The notes beneath the pieces were generated by a model. That model saw only the letters and a list, made by a program, of their open reading frames with translations, had not been told where the DNA came from and made no database searches. From Angiostrongylus vasorum (lineage: Eukaryota; Nematoda; Chromadorea; Rhabditida; Metastrongylidae), in NCBI GenBank assembly GCA_018806985.1, contig JADANN010000468.1, forward strand, positions 4,200,072 through 4,264,071: a stretch of DNA of 64,000 nt, given 5' to 3'. The stretch's first letter is position 1, and the number at the start of each line of letters is the position of its first letter. Shown here in pieces: positions 22,325-33,745 of the stretch. A program made the translations under genes and the position numbers.

Positions 22325-25085
22325 AACGGTTTATCGCCTCATTGTGGCTGAGAGGTATTATTGGGTTTTGGACTGCGATGTACAGCGGAGGGTTCATCCC
22401 CCCAGCACCGTCTAGCAAGCTGAAAACTAGTCCGAAGTTTTCATTCAGAAGCCTAACTGAGAGCAACCCAATACGAGGAATCAACGCCCTCTTGGTATCA
22501 AAGTAGTCTTATAGTGGCAAATATCCCTCTAATTCACAAAGGCGACGACTGCTTGGGGTGGTGGCGACCTGAGGAAGGCTTCGGCCAGGCTGACTTCGGC
22601 AATCCGAGAAACTGCTATAGACTAGTAAATATCCGGCCTCCGTACTCCTCACACTGGGCGCTCCCGCCTACGATGTGGTGCGATGAGACAACCGGTGAGC
22701 GGGGGACCAAATCTCAGGTTGGTCACGTCATTGGAAAAGGACAAAACGAGCCCGCCCACGACACACTATCAAGACTGCTCCTTGCTGTGCACCTAAAACG
22801 CCACAACAGTCTCATCAGACGCCGACCCTTACTCTCTTCTTAAGACCGCTAATCGAATCAAATTCTATGTGATCGCCTTATAAGACACGAAAAGCAGGAA
22901 GACCGACACAAGTCAATCGTCATTCGACCCTTGTTGTCCATGTAGGGAAATTTCCCGTCACGAAATGTCTGCACCTATCCATTTCGTGTGTAGTCATTCC
23001 ATGCGAAACCCTTTCAACGCACATCGTCACTTTTTTCAAATTGCGCGACAAAAAGAAAACTGTTACTCACCAACTTGTACAGCTGATGAGAGCGAACTAA
23101 CGCGTTTTAAAACCAGCTAGAGGAAGAAAATCTACTACGATAAGTCTTTCTATTAATTCGTTGTTGGAGACATCAACGCTAAATTGGGAACGCTCACCCA
23201 AAGTGAACACAGAATAGGGAGGTTTTTGACTTGGAGAACAAAGTGAACATGGAAACCGTATTGTAGGGCTTATGCCTACAGCGCGTCTCTTCTATGGGAA
23301 TTCATTTTTTGGAGAAGATAGAAGCTCGCCCATAAACATCGGAGTTTCCTAACGGCACGACTCATGCAGAAGTCGATCATATTTTCACGAATAGAAAATG
23401 GTGCCTCTTCGACACCGCAATGGTACCGGGATTGGTATTGTACTGATCGCCCTGTTCATCATCCGAGAAAAACGAAACAAATTGTGTATGACGAGGGGTA
23501 TTCTTAGTAAAATCCTCTCCTGATGTGATTAGCAGGTAAAAGAAAGCTCGACTGAAGACTAGAAGCTGCTTTGTCGAAGGAAGAACTTCACCGAAATTGC
23601 CCCAGTTCCTCAAAGAATAAGTTATGAAAAAGAAAAGAAAACTGAAGCTTGACCCTACTGCAACACATAAGCGGTTTATAATCAATGTTGGCCGCAGCAG
23701 ATTTTTTGGAGAAGGATTTACATTAGCATAGGCTGAAAAATTGATGTCAAGCAGCTCAGGTTTCATAGCCATATTCTCTGCCCCACAATTCCTGTCTCGG
23801 ACCTCGAAATCGTCGCTGATAAAGCACCGCCCGGGATTCTACTCTGTGAAGTTCGATTTGCGAAAGAAGTCATAAAGAGAGATACAGCTCCCAAGTCAGA
23901 TATCACCGTCGATTTCGTAAGAAGTGATGGCCACATATTACATGTTTTTTTTCGCAACCCATATGGGACGTTGCCTTCAGAAAGAGGAAATCCCGGACTA
24001 GTGGAAGACCATTCGCACGGTTCCTCCTGCGTAGGAACACAGACCGAAGGGATCTTCCTAACAACCGTTCAATGTGCTTGTTGATTGCTTTTCTACATGC
24101 TGTTCACAAAGATTTTCCATTTGCCCATTTCGAAAACCATGGAAGAGATACAATCAGTTGAGCAAGCAAGATGACTACAAAAAATTCTGCTGCATGAACC
24201 ACGCTAAAATCGTGTTATGGGTAATAGAAATCTGTTATGGGTATCATCCGCCCGTTGTCGTAACTTTTATCGAGTACGAGAAACGTTCGACAACTCCGAA
24301 AAATAACGTAATCCCTATCGGCGCTCGTCAACCAAGGAATGGATTCGTACTATATACTAAGAACAGCTGGCTGGTATCGAAACTGCAACACAAACATATA
24401 GCTTTTTCATCGACCCCTCACCACACCTGCGGGAAAAGTTTTCAACAAGGCGACACAATATCGCCAAAGCTGTTTAGTGCCTCACTGCACCGGATAATGA
24501 AGTCACTCGGTTGGGATGGGGAAGGAATACGTATTGATGGAAACTTCCTATCAAACCTTCATTTCCCTGACGACGTCGTAATCCTTTCGAGGGGGTACCA
24601 ATGGAGCAGAGACGTTGTTCAATGAACTCAGTAAGGAGGGAAATAGATTGAACCGCGAAAAAAATATGGCGATGACCCAGTTCATGAAGAAACCAAGACG
24701 CGAAGATGAAAAAATCGAACTGGATGGATCTCAGATTACAAAAACCACGTCGTACGTGTACCTTGGACGTAAATGATCGTGAGGGGAAAAATTCGAAAAG
24801 AAGAGGAATTAGACAAAGTAGAGCAGCTTGGGCGGCATTTTGCTCCCTCGAAGAAGCTACCGACCAACTAATGGGCCCAAAACTCCGCGCTCAACTTTTT
24901 CTATTCAACGGCCATGCCAAAACTCTGTTATGAAGCTGAGACATGGATTGATAACTCAACCGCACCAAGAACACCACGCTCCACTGACAAAGCGTTTGAG
25001 CAACGTCTTCTGAGGTTTGACTGGCACTCATAACGTCTGGCCGAAATACGCAGCTCAAATCTTCGAAACCTACTCCATCTTCGGT
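22325..25085 (+). mobile_element. Degenerate RTE retrotransposon A (subfamily alpha) with its 5' leader
   Basis: Starts with the RTE-5'-like module (22325-22640) and continues through a leader (about 22640-22900) into endonuclease traces ('VVGDINAKLG' near 23160, the GDxNA motif). RT motifs follow: 'QQGDTISPKLFSASLHRI' (motif B) and 'LHFPDDVVIL' (motif C, FPDD instead of FADD) at about 24430-24590. The C-terminal region is at 24706-25020. Frameshifts and stops throughout. It meets element B tail to tail at about 25085. It lies in the copy A TM2-TM3 intron and is absent from copy B. Confidence 0.8.
24074..24625 (+). pseudogene. RTE reverse-transcriptase fragment (motifs B and C)
   Basis: 183-codon frame. 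The second half holds 'QGDTISPKLFSASLHRI' and 'SNLHFPDDVVILS'. The first third no longer shows clear RT motif A. It is the best-preserved block of element A and is inactive as it stands: there is no complete frame and the A of FADD is replaced by P. Confidence 0.7.
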
Positions 25086-25309
25086 TTCCAGGAGACTATA
25101 GATCAATAGCGAAAAAACAGATGAGTCGGCCTGTATCATCTGTAGTCCCGTTGATCGTCGAGTGACTCGAGCGGGCGCCAGTAAGTCTTCCATTTTTCCC
25201 TGCCGCGCGCAAGAGTAGCCCAATGGGTTCTGCTCGCTCTAGGGACTCGTCGAGCATCATATTTCTCTTCAAGGCTCTTTGTGAAGAACTCTGAACATCG
25301 GGTCGGTGG

Positions 25310-25781
25310 TCATCCTGCAGTACGTTTGACATCCCGAGGAATCCAGTCACTAACGTCTGTTGTCCATCGGTTGTTATTCATACGCATTATGTGTCCGGCC
25401 CACCTTATCTTCGATTGTTTGGCGTACAGAACGGCATCTTTGATTTTTGATAGTCGACGCAGATCAGAACTTCGGATCCTTTTCCTTACTTGTGTGGAAC
25501 GGGATACTCCTAGCATCGCCCTTTCGACTGCGCGTTCGATAACGCTAAGTGATCTTTCATCCTGCTTACGCAGCGACCAAGTTTCTGACGCATACGTTAG
25601 GGCAGGAAGTACCGTTGAGTCGAAAAAGGTGGGCACGGAGTCGGGTGTTCCTTGTTCTCTTCACTACATCCTCGATGCTTTTGGAAGCACCCCAAGCCGC
25701 TCGTTTCCTTCTCCTCAACTCTGGAGCTAGGTCGTTCATCATATTGATTTCCCGACCTAGATAGGGTAATAACTGGAACAT
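25310..25781 (-). pseudogene. RTE C-terminal domain
   Basis: Reads LPYLGREINMMNDLAPELRR, then FDSTVLPALTYASETWSLRK, SVIERAVERAMLGVSR and KIRWAGHIMRMNNNRW. These blocks lie in overlapping frames (25781-25566, 25636-25310) because of a frameshift. This is the conserved region after RT in hookworm-type RTE proteins; its function is unclear. Confidence 0.75.
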
Positions 25782-25935
25782 TCGGAGATATTCGTTCCGT
25801 TGAGCATGAATGGGGCATACGAAACCAATCCGTTCTTCATGAACATCGTTTTTGTGAGATTTAGTTGAAGACCAATCTTTCCACAGGCTTTATCAAAGTC
25901 GGTAAGCATACGTTCCGCTTGGCTAATGTTTGGTG

Positions 25936-27347
25936 TTATAAGGACGACGTCACCAGCAAACGAAGATGTAACTGTCGACCATCGATTTTCACTCCCATAT
26001 TATTCCATTCCAATGTTCGCATGACGTTCTGGAGGGTGGCGGTAAATAATTTTGGCGAGATGGCATCGCCTTGCCTAACTCCTCTTTTGACGTCAATGAT
26101 AATTTCGTCGTAGAATGGTGACACCTTGGTTGTGAAATTTTTGTACAGCTCACGAAGAATCTTTATGTACTGAGTAGGGACTCCTTGACTGTCCAGGGCT
26201 TCCAAGACTGCTTCTATCTCGACTGAATCAAAGGCCTTTTGTAAATCGATGAAGGTGAGACAGAACGGTCTTTTGTACTCTCGCGATACTTCAATGAGCC
26301 TTGTTATCGTGTGGATGCGGTCCATCGTACTAAATCCTTTTCGAAACCCTGCTTGTTCACATGGCTGTCCTTCGTCCAGTGTTCTGTCAGTCCTGTTTAG
26401 GTGAAAGTTTGGAGTGAAGTGATGACTCGAGTGAAAAGTTTGTAGACGACAGAGAGTAAGCAGATTGGACGATAGTTGCCGATATCCTGTAGGTCACCCT
26501 TCCTTAACAATAACACGGTCTTCCTGGTCTTCCAGTGGGTAGGGACCTTGCATTCGGACAGATAACGTGTGAAGAGCCCAGCCAGATTGTTTACGAGGAC
26601 TGGTGGAAGGTTCTTCATGTGTTCAGATCTCATCCCATCTGGACCTAGTGCTGTTCGATTTTTTACCGACGAAATGGCATGTCGGATTTCGGAAGGGAGA
26701 ACCGGTGGTACAACATATCCATCCTCCTTTATTTCATATGACGGAAGGTGGACGTAGCTATAGAAGAGATCCGAGTAGTATTCGTGAATAATTTTCTCCA
26801 TTGCCTTTCTGGACGCTGTAACTGTTCCGTCTGGGCGCCGGAGTGCAATCATTTTGGTCTTGTAATTGGCGAAGCATCGTTGGGCTTTGCGAATGCTTTT
26901 CCCAGCCTCTGCATCTTCGACCATTACTGCTGCTCTTCTCTCTTTAAGATCTTCTTTTATCGCCTGTCTGCACTGTTTTGCAAGTTTGGACGTTAGTTCG
27001 CGGTTGATTGCAGCTCGTCCGATTCCACGCTGGCGTTTCAGCTCGAGTGTTTCTGGAGACAGACGTCTCTTGGTGACTTTCCGGCTCTCAGCTTTCATAG
27101 CGCTAACGTGAAGATGTTGAATGAGCCGATCGTATTCTTCGTCGATGTTATCGACAACGTTAACGTTATCGTTAACGGCATCTTCCCTAACAGCCGACAA
27201 ATGAATTGAATAAGCCCCAGTTTGTGGTGGTTCTGGGACATCGGTTTTTGAATTTAGCGGCTTTTTCTCCTTTGCGCGAGAAATAGAATCTTGCACGAAG
27301 GAGACGGTGGTCTGAACCCATGTAGAATTTTGGGACAACAGCGGCAT
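25936..27347 (-). pseudogene. RTE reverse transcriptase, split and catalytically altered
   Basis: 27347-26397 carries the thumb/finger region with 'SEIRHAISSVKNRTALGPDG' and NYRPICLLSVVYKLFTR. 26325-25936 carries motif A LTFIDLQKAFDSV and motif B 'VKRGVRQGDAISPKLF'. At motif C, one missing T breaks the frame, and re-reading gives FAGD where active elements have FADD (about 25945-25960). The element is therefore expected to be dead. Confidence 0.8.
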
Positions 27348-27795
27348 CGGTTAGGCAAAACATTCTATTTACTATGATGTGGTCTACTTCGTTATGGTAC
27401 TCTCCATTGGGACACTTCCACGTCCAGCGCTTAGGGTGGGGCTTCTGAAATTGTGAGTTACCATGGATTGTCTTGGTCGCCATGATAAAGTCAGGCGGCT
27501 GCTCACTCTTTTCGTTCCATTCTAATCCGTGGATCCCAATGTGACGTTCTTCAGACGTTCTTCTTGGCCCAATCTTGGCGTTGAAATCTCCAATGATGAC
27601 CTTGAAGAATGTGTGGTCTTCTCTGTAGAACTTCTCCAAGTCCATATAGAATGCTTCGACTTCTTCTTCGTCATAGTTTGGTGTCGGCGCGTAAACGACG
27701 AAGATTGTCAAAGCCGGAATTGATCCACATCTTTTTAATCGTAAGCCTCCGATTCGGGTTGTAAGTTGTTCGAATGAATCGATGTTCATGGACAA
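27187..27795 (-). pseudogene. RTE apurinic-type endonuclease domain
   Basis: 203-codon frame with the exonuclease/endonuclease/phosphatase-fold signatures [10 protein letters not shown] (about residues 62-71) and GSDHRLLRARF near the end. The earlier motifs (YNARTL, GLAETRED) lie in a shifted frame upstream at about 28020-27890. In RTE elements this domain nicks the target to prime reverse transcription. The frame is split, so no full protein can be read. Confidence 0.8.
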
Positions 27796-28319
27796 ACTCG
27801 TGTTGACGAGAACGCCGACGCCGCCAACTCCTCTAACGCCGCATGTTCCGTGGAACAGTTCTTCTCCAGTGTCATAGACGGCGTTGAAAAGGCTGGCGTC
27901 CTCTCGTTTCGGCCAGGCCGATGACGTCGTACTTTACCCTTCTTGCTTGCATGAGCAAGTCTTCTATCGAGGACTCGGATGCAAGTGTACGTGCATTGTA
28001 GGTACAGATCGTCACCATAGTTCTTTGAAATCCAGGCAGCTTCCAGGGGCTCTTTCGGAGTCAAGGGAATGATGCCCGTTTTTTTTACTGTGTTTAGCAT
28101 TTTTTGATACCCACGTATAGCTTGCTGGGCTCTGAACGTGGGGGGCTGGGTATATTTACGAGTAGCTTGCCAGGCTCTCCCAGAGTGAACATGGAGCTTA
28201 TTTCTTGGAGGCGACTCTTAACCGCCTCCCATATACTTCCCTTTCACTTGACTGCAGGGCTTTTGGCCGAATTGACTCGTAGAATACAATCCGCATAAAC
28301 TAGAACGTACCCACATAAG

Positions 28320-28830
28320 CGTGCATGAATGCGCCCCCTAAATGTAGAAAGTATGGGCCAAATCGGTGCAGCAAAAACAGGGAGTTCATCCCCTGGATCC
28401 ACCTGCGTCTCAGGAAAGCAATGGTCGCTATTCGTTCGCGATTAATCCCCTATCCGCCACCTGGGGACGCGCCACGTGGCCTCGCGACTAACCGCCACGA
28501 GATCCCTCATATGAGGGAGATCCGTGGATGAGTCGGCCACGTAATAAAAAATAACACATGAGAGATGGACGAAATGAACAGCGAAGTGGACTCCGGAAAA
28601 TGCAAGCGTCCTCTTGGAATACCACCTGGACGATAGGTGGACGTATTTGTGGCTACGGCAGCCACCTGCACGTTTAGATGGCAACGATTTCAGAATTCGA
28701 GAATGAGCCTTGCGACGACATTATGTTCGAATGTTTGAAGCAGAACACCACCGTGGACGACGATTGCGCGGGAGTGAAACGAATGGGAATTATCCTAGGA
28801 CCGGTACAACCACTGAAGAAAGGCCATCTG
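28320..28830 (+). repeat. Dispersed repeat with a hairpin, also at 58480-58720
   Basis: 28555-28830 matches 58490-58720 (blocks 'GAAGTGGACTC', 'TGCAAGCGTC', 'ACACCGTGGACGA' and similar). A 32-nt near-palindrome lies at 28495-28527. The frame at 28678-28977 falls inside and is not recognised. It may belong to a DNA transposon or RTE leader; its class is unknown. Confidence 0.5.
28495..28527. repeat. Near-palindromic hairpin, copy 1
   Basis: Arms GATCCCTC / GAGGGAGATC around an ATAT centre, bounded by CCACGA and CCGTGG. Matches 36499-36529 in opposite orientation. Confidence 0.6.
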
Positions 28831-29248
28831 CCTATTGTAGTAAGTATGGCCCATCACATAAAATTTGCTGACAGAATTTGGAAATATTGTGCAGGTTATG
28901 CCGACTCTTTTCTACATTTTTATATTCTCCCATTTCTTTCAATAACCATTATTCATTGTAACTATTATAATCTGTAATAACACTCAACTTACAGGCAAGT
29001 TATCGCTCAAAGAATGTGTTCGAAAAAGTTTTTGTGCAATTCCATGCACATAATTGAGCTTTTCCAGGCCCGCCAACATTGGGCACGGATAGGCTTTCGC
29101 TTGGTGATGAAAACTATAGAAAAAAGAGTTCTGAGCTTCTTAGCAAACAATAGGAATAAAATTATTCATTTAGAGGTCATAAAAACCCGTTTGGGGTGCC
29201 ACGTAGGGACGTAAACATCCATGCTGTCCACTATGTGTAAACACACTA

Positions 29249-30423
29249 GGTTGTTCAGAAATGAGTGAGCGTTTTAAACTGTATCACTTAAAATGTTATA
29301 ACATTCTTCATACAAAATTTTATTAATCAAAATAAAGACCTTTGAATCTGCACATTATTGCCAACGAGAAACATGTTTATTTATTTCAGTTGCTTAAAAC
29401 TGTGAAGTTCTGAAAGCGATGAATCCGTTGAAGCAACTTTTCTGCGTCATCGTGGTTGGTGAAGTATTTCTCGAGCAGGAACTTCTTAAGGTGCTTGAAG
29501 AAGTGATAGTCGGTAGGCGAGATATCTGATGAATATGGCGAATCAGGCAAAGTTTCGTGGCCCAACTCGTTCAACTTCTGCAGCGCTGGTTCCGCAACGT
29601 GAGGCCGGGCGTTGTCGTGGAGAAGGATTGGTCATTTTCTGTTGCCTAATGCCGTTGTCGTTGGAGTCTACGCTGCATTTCGTCGATTTATTGGCAATAC
29701 TTCTCTGCTGTAAACGTTTCACCGGATTCCAAAAGCTGCAATGAATCAGCACGGCTGAAAACCAGCAAGCAGTCCCCATAACCTTTTTTGCTGCAATTTC
29801 GGCTTTCAGAATTGCTGTGAAACCTGATCGCTGTGCTCCAACCATTGAGAGCAGACGACACTTCAAAACGGCGATTTTTTTTGGTTGTCATTTAACCCGC
29901 TGCAGTACTCAAGTTCCTTTGTCTTTCCTATGCCATTCAAGTAAGTGGGAATTATTCCTGTACTTATGTCAAGCTATTCTGAAAGCTATCGAAAAGTTGT
30001 TCCGTGTTTGCTTCCACTAGTGCTTTCAATTCGTCGTCGTCAAGTTCATTGGGACGTCCACGGCCTTTCCTATCTTCGAGGTCAAAATAAGCAGATCGGA
30101 ATTTCCGGAATCATGTTCGCACCGTTGATTCATTAAGGCTACCTTCGTACCAAACTTCATTAATGTTTCGAGCCATCGCTGCTGCACTACGACCGACTTT
30201 GAACTGGTAAAAGAAATTTTGACGACAATTCGTTCTTGACATCTAAGATTGCACAGCTCAAAATTGATAAGAAAAATTAATTTTTAACAAAATACAAAAA
30301 GATCGTAAGGGGATAAAAGTAGCTTTCTAATGATGTACAATGTTGGAAGGAACAGGGAACATTATACTGGTAAAAAATGCATTAAAACAATAAACGCTTC
30401 CGCCCATTTATTTCTGAACAACC
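29249..30423 (-). mobile_element. Mariner-family DNA transposon, decayed
   Basis: The ends are imperfect terminal inverted repeats (left GGTTGTTCAGAAATGAGTG, right reading GGTTGTTCAGAAATAAATG on the other strand), each next to a TA (29247-29248 and 30424-30425), the Tc1/mariner target duplication. The total of 1175 bp is slightly short for mariner (about 1.3 kb). Transposase is on the minus strand. It is found in copy A only. Confidence 0.9.
29386..29891 (-). pseudogene. Mariner transposase, C-terminal half, frameshifted
   Basis: Frames in succession: 'ESGETFTAEKYCQ' and KVMGTACWFSAVLIHCSFWN (the KVM..W..G.IH.SF region of mariner), then 'RQRPASRCG' for the DNARPH region, then NELGHETLPDSPYSSDISP followed by TDYHFFKHLKKFLL. 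The last of these contains the third catalytic aspartate (YSxDxxPxDYHFF). At least two frameshifts; no active enzyme. Confidence 0.85.
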
Positions 30424-30554
30424 TAGTACAATGCCCTCGCTGTTGTTATCGCCCCTGGTGCGTGCGAAGGCACGTATTTTCTGGCCTAAACGGTTTTCTG
30501 AGGTTTTAATAGTAGGTGGTAATTTTCATACAAGTAGAGCGATAGGCTGTGAAC

Positions 30555-30860
30555 ATGGCACGATTGTGGAAGAGAACTTGTCCTATCTTTCTACGGGTAA
30601 TAGTGGTATGTTTGCTATTATTTACTCAGTGCAAACCGTTGCTTTCAAGATTTGGAAGTGTTTTGAAACCTGCGAGCTATCTAATTGGGTATTTTTATAC
30701 CCACACATTCCAAAGTCCACGCAATAACCATGGTTCCTTAGACGACAATTGTCAGTCAAGTTACTGGGCAATGAACGCTTTCGAGAAGTTTTTATACATC
30801 TCTAATCGAAGAACAGAGCTTTTTCCGGTTGTGGCCCGTTCTAACATATGTATTGGATAA
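30555..30860 (+). CDS. Possible first exon of an unknown type II membrane protein
   Basis: 101 codons from ATG. The start is basic (MARLWKR), followed by a hydrophobic stretch ('IFLRVIVVCLLLFTQ'), as in signal-anchored Golgi enzymes, then a polar region with HGSLDDNCQSSYWAMNAF. I do not recognise the family. Another frame at 30880-31038 could continue it. It lies antisense in the copy A TM2-TM3 intron, right beside the mariner end, and has no counterpart in copy B. It may be a gene fragment or a transposon part. Confidence 0.25.
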   Translation: MARLWKRTCPIFLRVIVVCLLLFTQCKPLLSRFGSVLKPASYLIGYFYTHTFQSPRNNHGSLDDNCQSSYWAMNAFEKFLYISNRRTELFPVVARSNICIG

Positions 30861-31399
30861 GCTAGCGACTGATTACAAGCGATCTAACAAAGGGGTTCTG
30901 CGCGCCAAATTAAGCCAACGGAGAGGAATACTTTATGAAGAACTCGTACTGATCGATCAAAGCGCAGGGCATGATTGTGTAGAATCCACATCGTCCATTA
31001 TACGTCAAGCCACTGTTCAAAGACCTGAGGCCGATTGATTACAAGAAGACAGGGCTAATTTACTGAATGATCAGAAACTCCCATCAATCCTAGATAGTCT
31101 GCGCTCGGCTTCAGCAAAAAAGGCTTAGTCAAGTTCACTTCGGTCGGATTTCAGGGTATCCGAACACATTTATATGGCAATGTTAATAGTGCTGGTATTT
31201 GAATAATGCTTAACATTTGTTCAGCTTTTTTCACTTATTCTATCCGTTTAATCAGATCTTGAATCTTTGGACTGAGAGACCATTGTTGAAAGACTACAGA
31301 GGTCTAAAGTTGAAAAAACCATTAAATTTCACAAAATTACTGAATATTCGCACTCAGCTAAGTCTTAACAAAGTCAGAAAGTCCAAATTAAGAACACAC

Positions 31400-32073
31400 C
31401 GACAGTGATCGGAGCTATTCGATCAAATACCGCCAGTACAGTGGCATGGGTGTACTGACCCAAAGCCAGTTCAAGATAAGTCATGGGAAATCCAACGCAG
31501 AACATGCTGATAACGAACGGAATAAGAAAGTTCACTGAAATACACAATAATGTGTCGTTCTCCATGTTGGGTACCTGCTAATTAAAAAAAGATAACAGGA
31601 AAATGCTCTTAGCGTTCGTCAATCCCTGACGGATGAGCCATGTATCCGATCTCACTTTGCATCGCCAGAGGTGACTGAATTCATATATGGCCTATACTTG
31701 AGCTGTCAATCTATCGGATCAGTGCTGCTATACTTCCAGACAAATCTGGTGCTAATATCACGATCCAGTAGATTGGCAGTCTTAGTGAAGGCGTAACGAA
31801 CGTGGAATCGGACCAGACATATTTCTTGTAGGAGACTTCTAACAACTGCGCGTATATGCTTGATTATCCGTGTAATATCGCTTCATCAAACAGAGGTAAA
31901 ATTTTAAAACTGGAGGTTCATAAATACTTACTTCCATGTCTTGTTACGGCAAAAGTGAACATCGAGAAATTGTCCATAGTTGCCACATAGGAGACCATAG
32001 CGCAATAGAAGCCAAGCTTTCCCAGACGAAGTGTGGTTGCAAAATTGTATCGAGAAAGCTTTCCGATAATAAT
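31400..32073 (-). pseudogene. Copy A exons 2-3, TM1 and TM2
   Basis: Exon 2 (32073-31932, 142 nt, acceptor ACTATAG, donor GTAAGT) encodes 'LGKLGFYCAMVSYVATMDNF' and TRHG, the TM1 equivalent. Exon 3 (31534-31400, 135 nt, acceptor TATTTCAG, donor GTGTGT) encodes NFLIPFVISMFCVGFPMTYL followed by ELALGQY. Both match copy B in length and are open. Confidence 0.9.
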
Positions 32074-32154
32074 CTATAGTAGAATTGGGTAATATCCTTT
32101 AAATGCTCTGAGGCTAGAACCACATACCCTTTCATTACACTCGTAAACTCGTAA

Positions 32155-32400
32155 TCATCAAACCAATACCAGAATCCACCACCGTCCTGGTATCAAAGTC
32201 GCATGGTGGTAAATCTCCCTCTGATCCACAAAGGCTGCGACTGCCTGTGGTGGCGAAGACCTGGAGCAGACGTTGGCCAGGCTGACGCCGGGATTCCAGG
32301 GAACTACAATGGCTTAGCCAGCAAATCTCCGAAAAATGGTGATTATGTTGGGGCCCGTACAACTAGTGAGGACGGGCCGTTCAAGTACCAAGTAAGTCAC
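32155..32400 (+). repeat. RTE-5'-like module, stand-alone copy 2
   Basis: 5'-truncated copy of the module at 3440-3850, ending at the same place ('cgggcc..caagtaagt'). The sequence just after it (GGATATGCCTCAGACAA) also occurs at 60780 in the copy B intron without the module. The module therefore inserted into copy A after the duplication. Confidence 0.7.
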
Positions 32401-32897
32401 TGGATATGCCTCAGACAACGGGATCGCAGACTAGTACCTTCTACAGTTCGCATTACATCGCCAAGATGACGACAGGGACTGTGGACCAAAAGTGACTATT
32501 TTTTTTGCTTTAAAAAAAATGAGACCTCGTGCTAAAATTGTGACGCCTTCCGAGTTCATTGAGCTAATGGTGCCATCTGAGTTTTTGTCAGATGCGATAC
32601 AAAAGAAAGAAAGATGTATTGATGTTATAACGAGTTTTTCCCATGATTAATGGAATTGGTTGTGGTGGAATGATCTAAGGAGGAAGCAAATGTGACGAAT
32701 GTTGGACGAGAGATAAGATCTCTTTAGAAATAAATATAATCCACGGAGTTTTTATTGGCTTAAGTTTAATTCTTGCCCTTTTCTTTATCTACATTTCGCT
32801 ACGTTTTTTAAACGAGCATATCAACAAATAAGAATAAGTCAGACAGAAATAAATTTAGAATAGGATTTTATCTATCGATAAGCATGGCACTGTTTAC

Positions 32898-33053
32898 CTT
32901 TTCAACGTAGTCGCGGAATTCGCTAGTAATGACCACTTCAATCCTTTCCGATTCAATTGACGAAGAATCCAGAGAGCCAGACGAATCGTCGGTTTCGTAA
33001 TGACCTTTTCGCCCTCTCATTCGTCGAGTCCTGTGTCCTCTTCTTTTTTGGAA
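32898..33053 (-). pseudogene. Copy A exon 1, cytoplasmic N-terminus
   Basis: Encodes SSSIESERIEVVITSEFRDY followed by VEK, ending at GTAAAC and homologous to 61545-61397 (IESERIEVIITGEFRDYVEK). It is 156 nt against 149 nt in copy B, so the frames cannot both join the same upstream exon. A start at the internal ATG (MRGRKGHY) would avoid the problem. Confidence 0.7.
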
Positions 33054-33745
33054 CTTGAAGAAACGTTTCTATTATTATAATTACGAAATCCACTTTTAGA
33101 AGTCCGTGCCAAGTTTTTTTTCAGCATTAAAATGTTTTATTATTAAAATCCTTCCTCATGAAAGTAAGCGTAAGAGACACTGCGGCTCGAATAAACTCGA
33201 CGAGCAGTTTTCTTCTCTCTCGAACTAAAAACATTCTTGTAGGAATAGATCACTTGAAGTAACATCAAGGTAACAAGGGCTGTTTTTCAATGCTTCCACT
33301 ATCTTCAATGCTACCAAAATAGTTTTTCCTGCTTCTAGAGCTTCGACGTACAGTAAGTAGCTCTGTACTCATTAAAGCTATCGAATATAAACTTTCTAAT
33401 ATTTCTCTTCGTAAGCCGGACCAGGAGTAATCCTATTCCAGTAAGCTTCGTTTAGTAGAAGCACTGAAAATCGAGATACATATAGTTGCTCCCAAACCGT
33501 TATATCCACATATGTGAAAATCTGCAGTGAAAGTTAAGAGAAAGGACATCATTCTTGAACGTGCTTTGACTATTCCCTTTTTAGAGTAAAAGAGACTGAT
33601 CATTTTGATATACGGAAGTCACTGAATGGATGGTTATTTTAAGGCCTATTCACTTTTTGTGTGCTTGTTCCAATTAGAATTCGTAATTTGTCAATTATTC
33701 CGTTTCACCTCAAAATCGTCTTCTTCGGATATTTTATTCCCTCAC

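Larger units (their letters stand above)
25085..28290 (-). mobile_element. Nearly full-length RTE retrotransposon B (subfamily beta)
   Basis: Minus-strand order: leader (28290-28100), AP-endonuclease domain (about 28060-27190), RT (27347-25936), C-terminal domain (25781-25110). The end lies near 25085, where it abuts element A. It is the most complete element in the window, with few but real lesions: a frame change in the endonuclease start (28100-27786 vs 27795-27187), overlap of the endonuclease and RT frames near 27190-27347, and a defect at the RT catalytic motif. It sits in the long TM2-TM3 intron of copy A and has no equivalent in copy B. Confidence 0.85.
8959..33053 (-). pseudogene. 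SLC6/SNF-type sodium:neurotransmitter symporter, copy A, probably pseudogene
   Basis: Fifteen exons read on the minus strand: 33053-32898, 32073-31932 (TM1), 31534-31400 (TM2), 21197-21045 (TM3 and LPWDNC loop), about 17740-17636 (EL2), 16277-16142 (TM4), 16080-15917 (TM5/EL3), 13568-13489 (TM6), 13040-12913 (TM7), 12756-12632 (TM8), 12559-12422 (TM8-9), 12075-11926 (TM10), 10988-10899 (TM11), 10775-10668 (TM12), 9087-8959 (tail, TGA). SLC6 family marks are 'CVGFPMTYLELALGQY' in TM2, LPWxxC in EL2, CYLFQ at the start of TM10 and 'PDGELWGPR' in the tail. TM1 lacks the usual NVWRFP and reads DNFSMF, so this is a divergent subfamily and its substrate cannot be predicted. Against copy B, EL2 is 82 vs 81 nt, TM5/EL3 164 vs 162 nt, and TM8-9 is 138 vs 135 nt with an in-frame TGA. 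TM6 has compensating indels, and AATAAA is AACAAA. Multiple lesions make it a pseudogene unless the sequence has errors. Confidence 0.85.
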
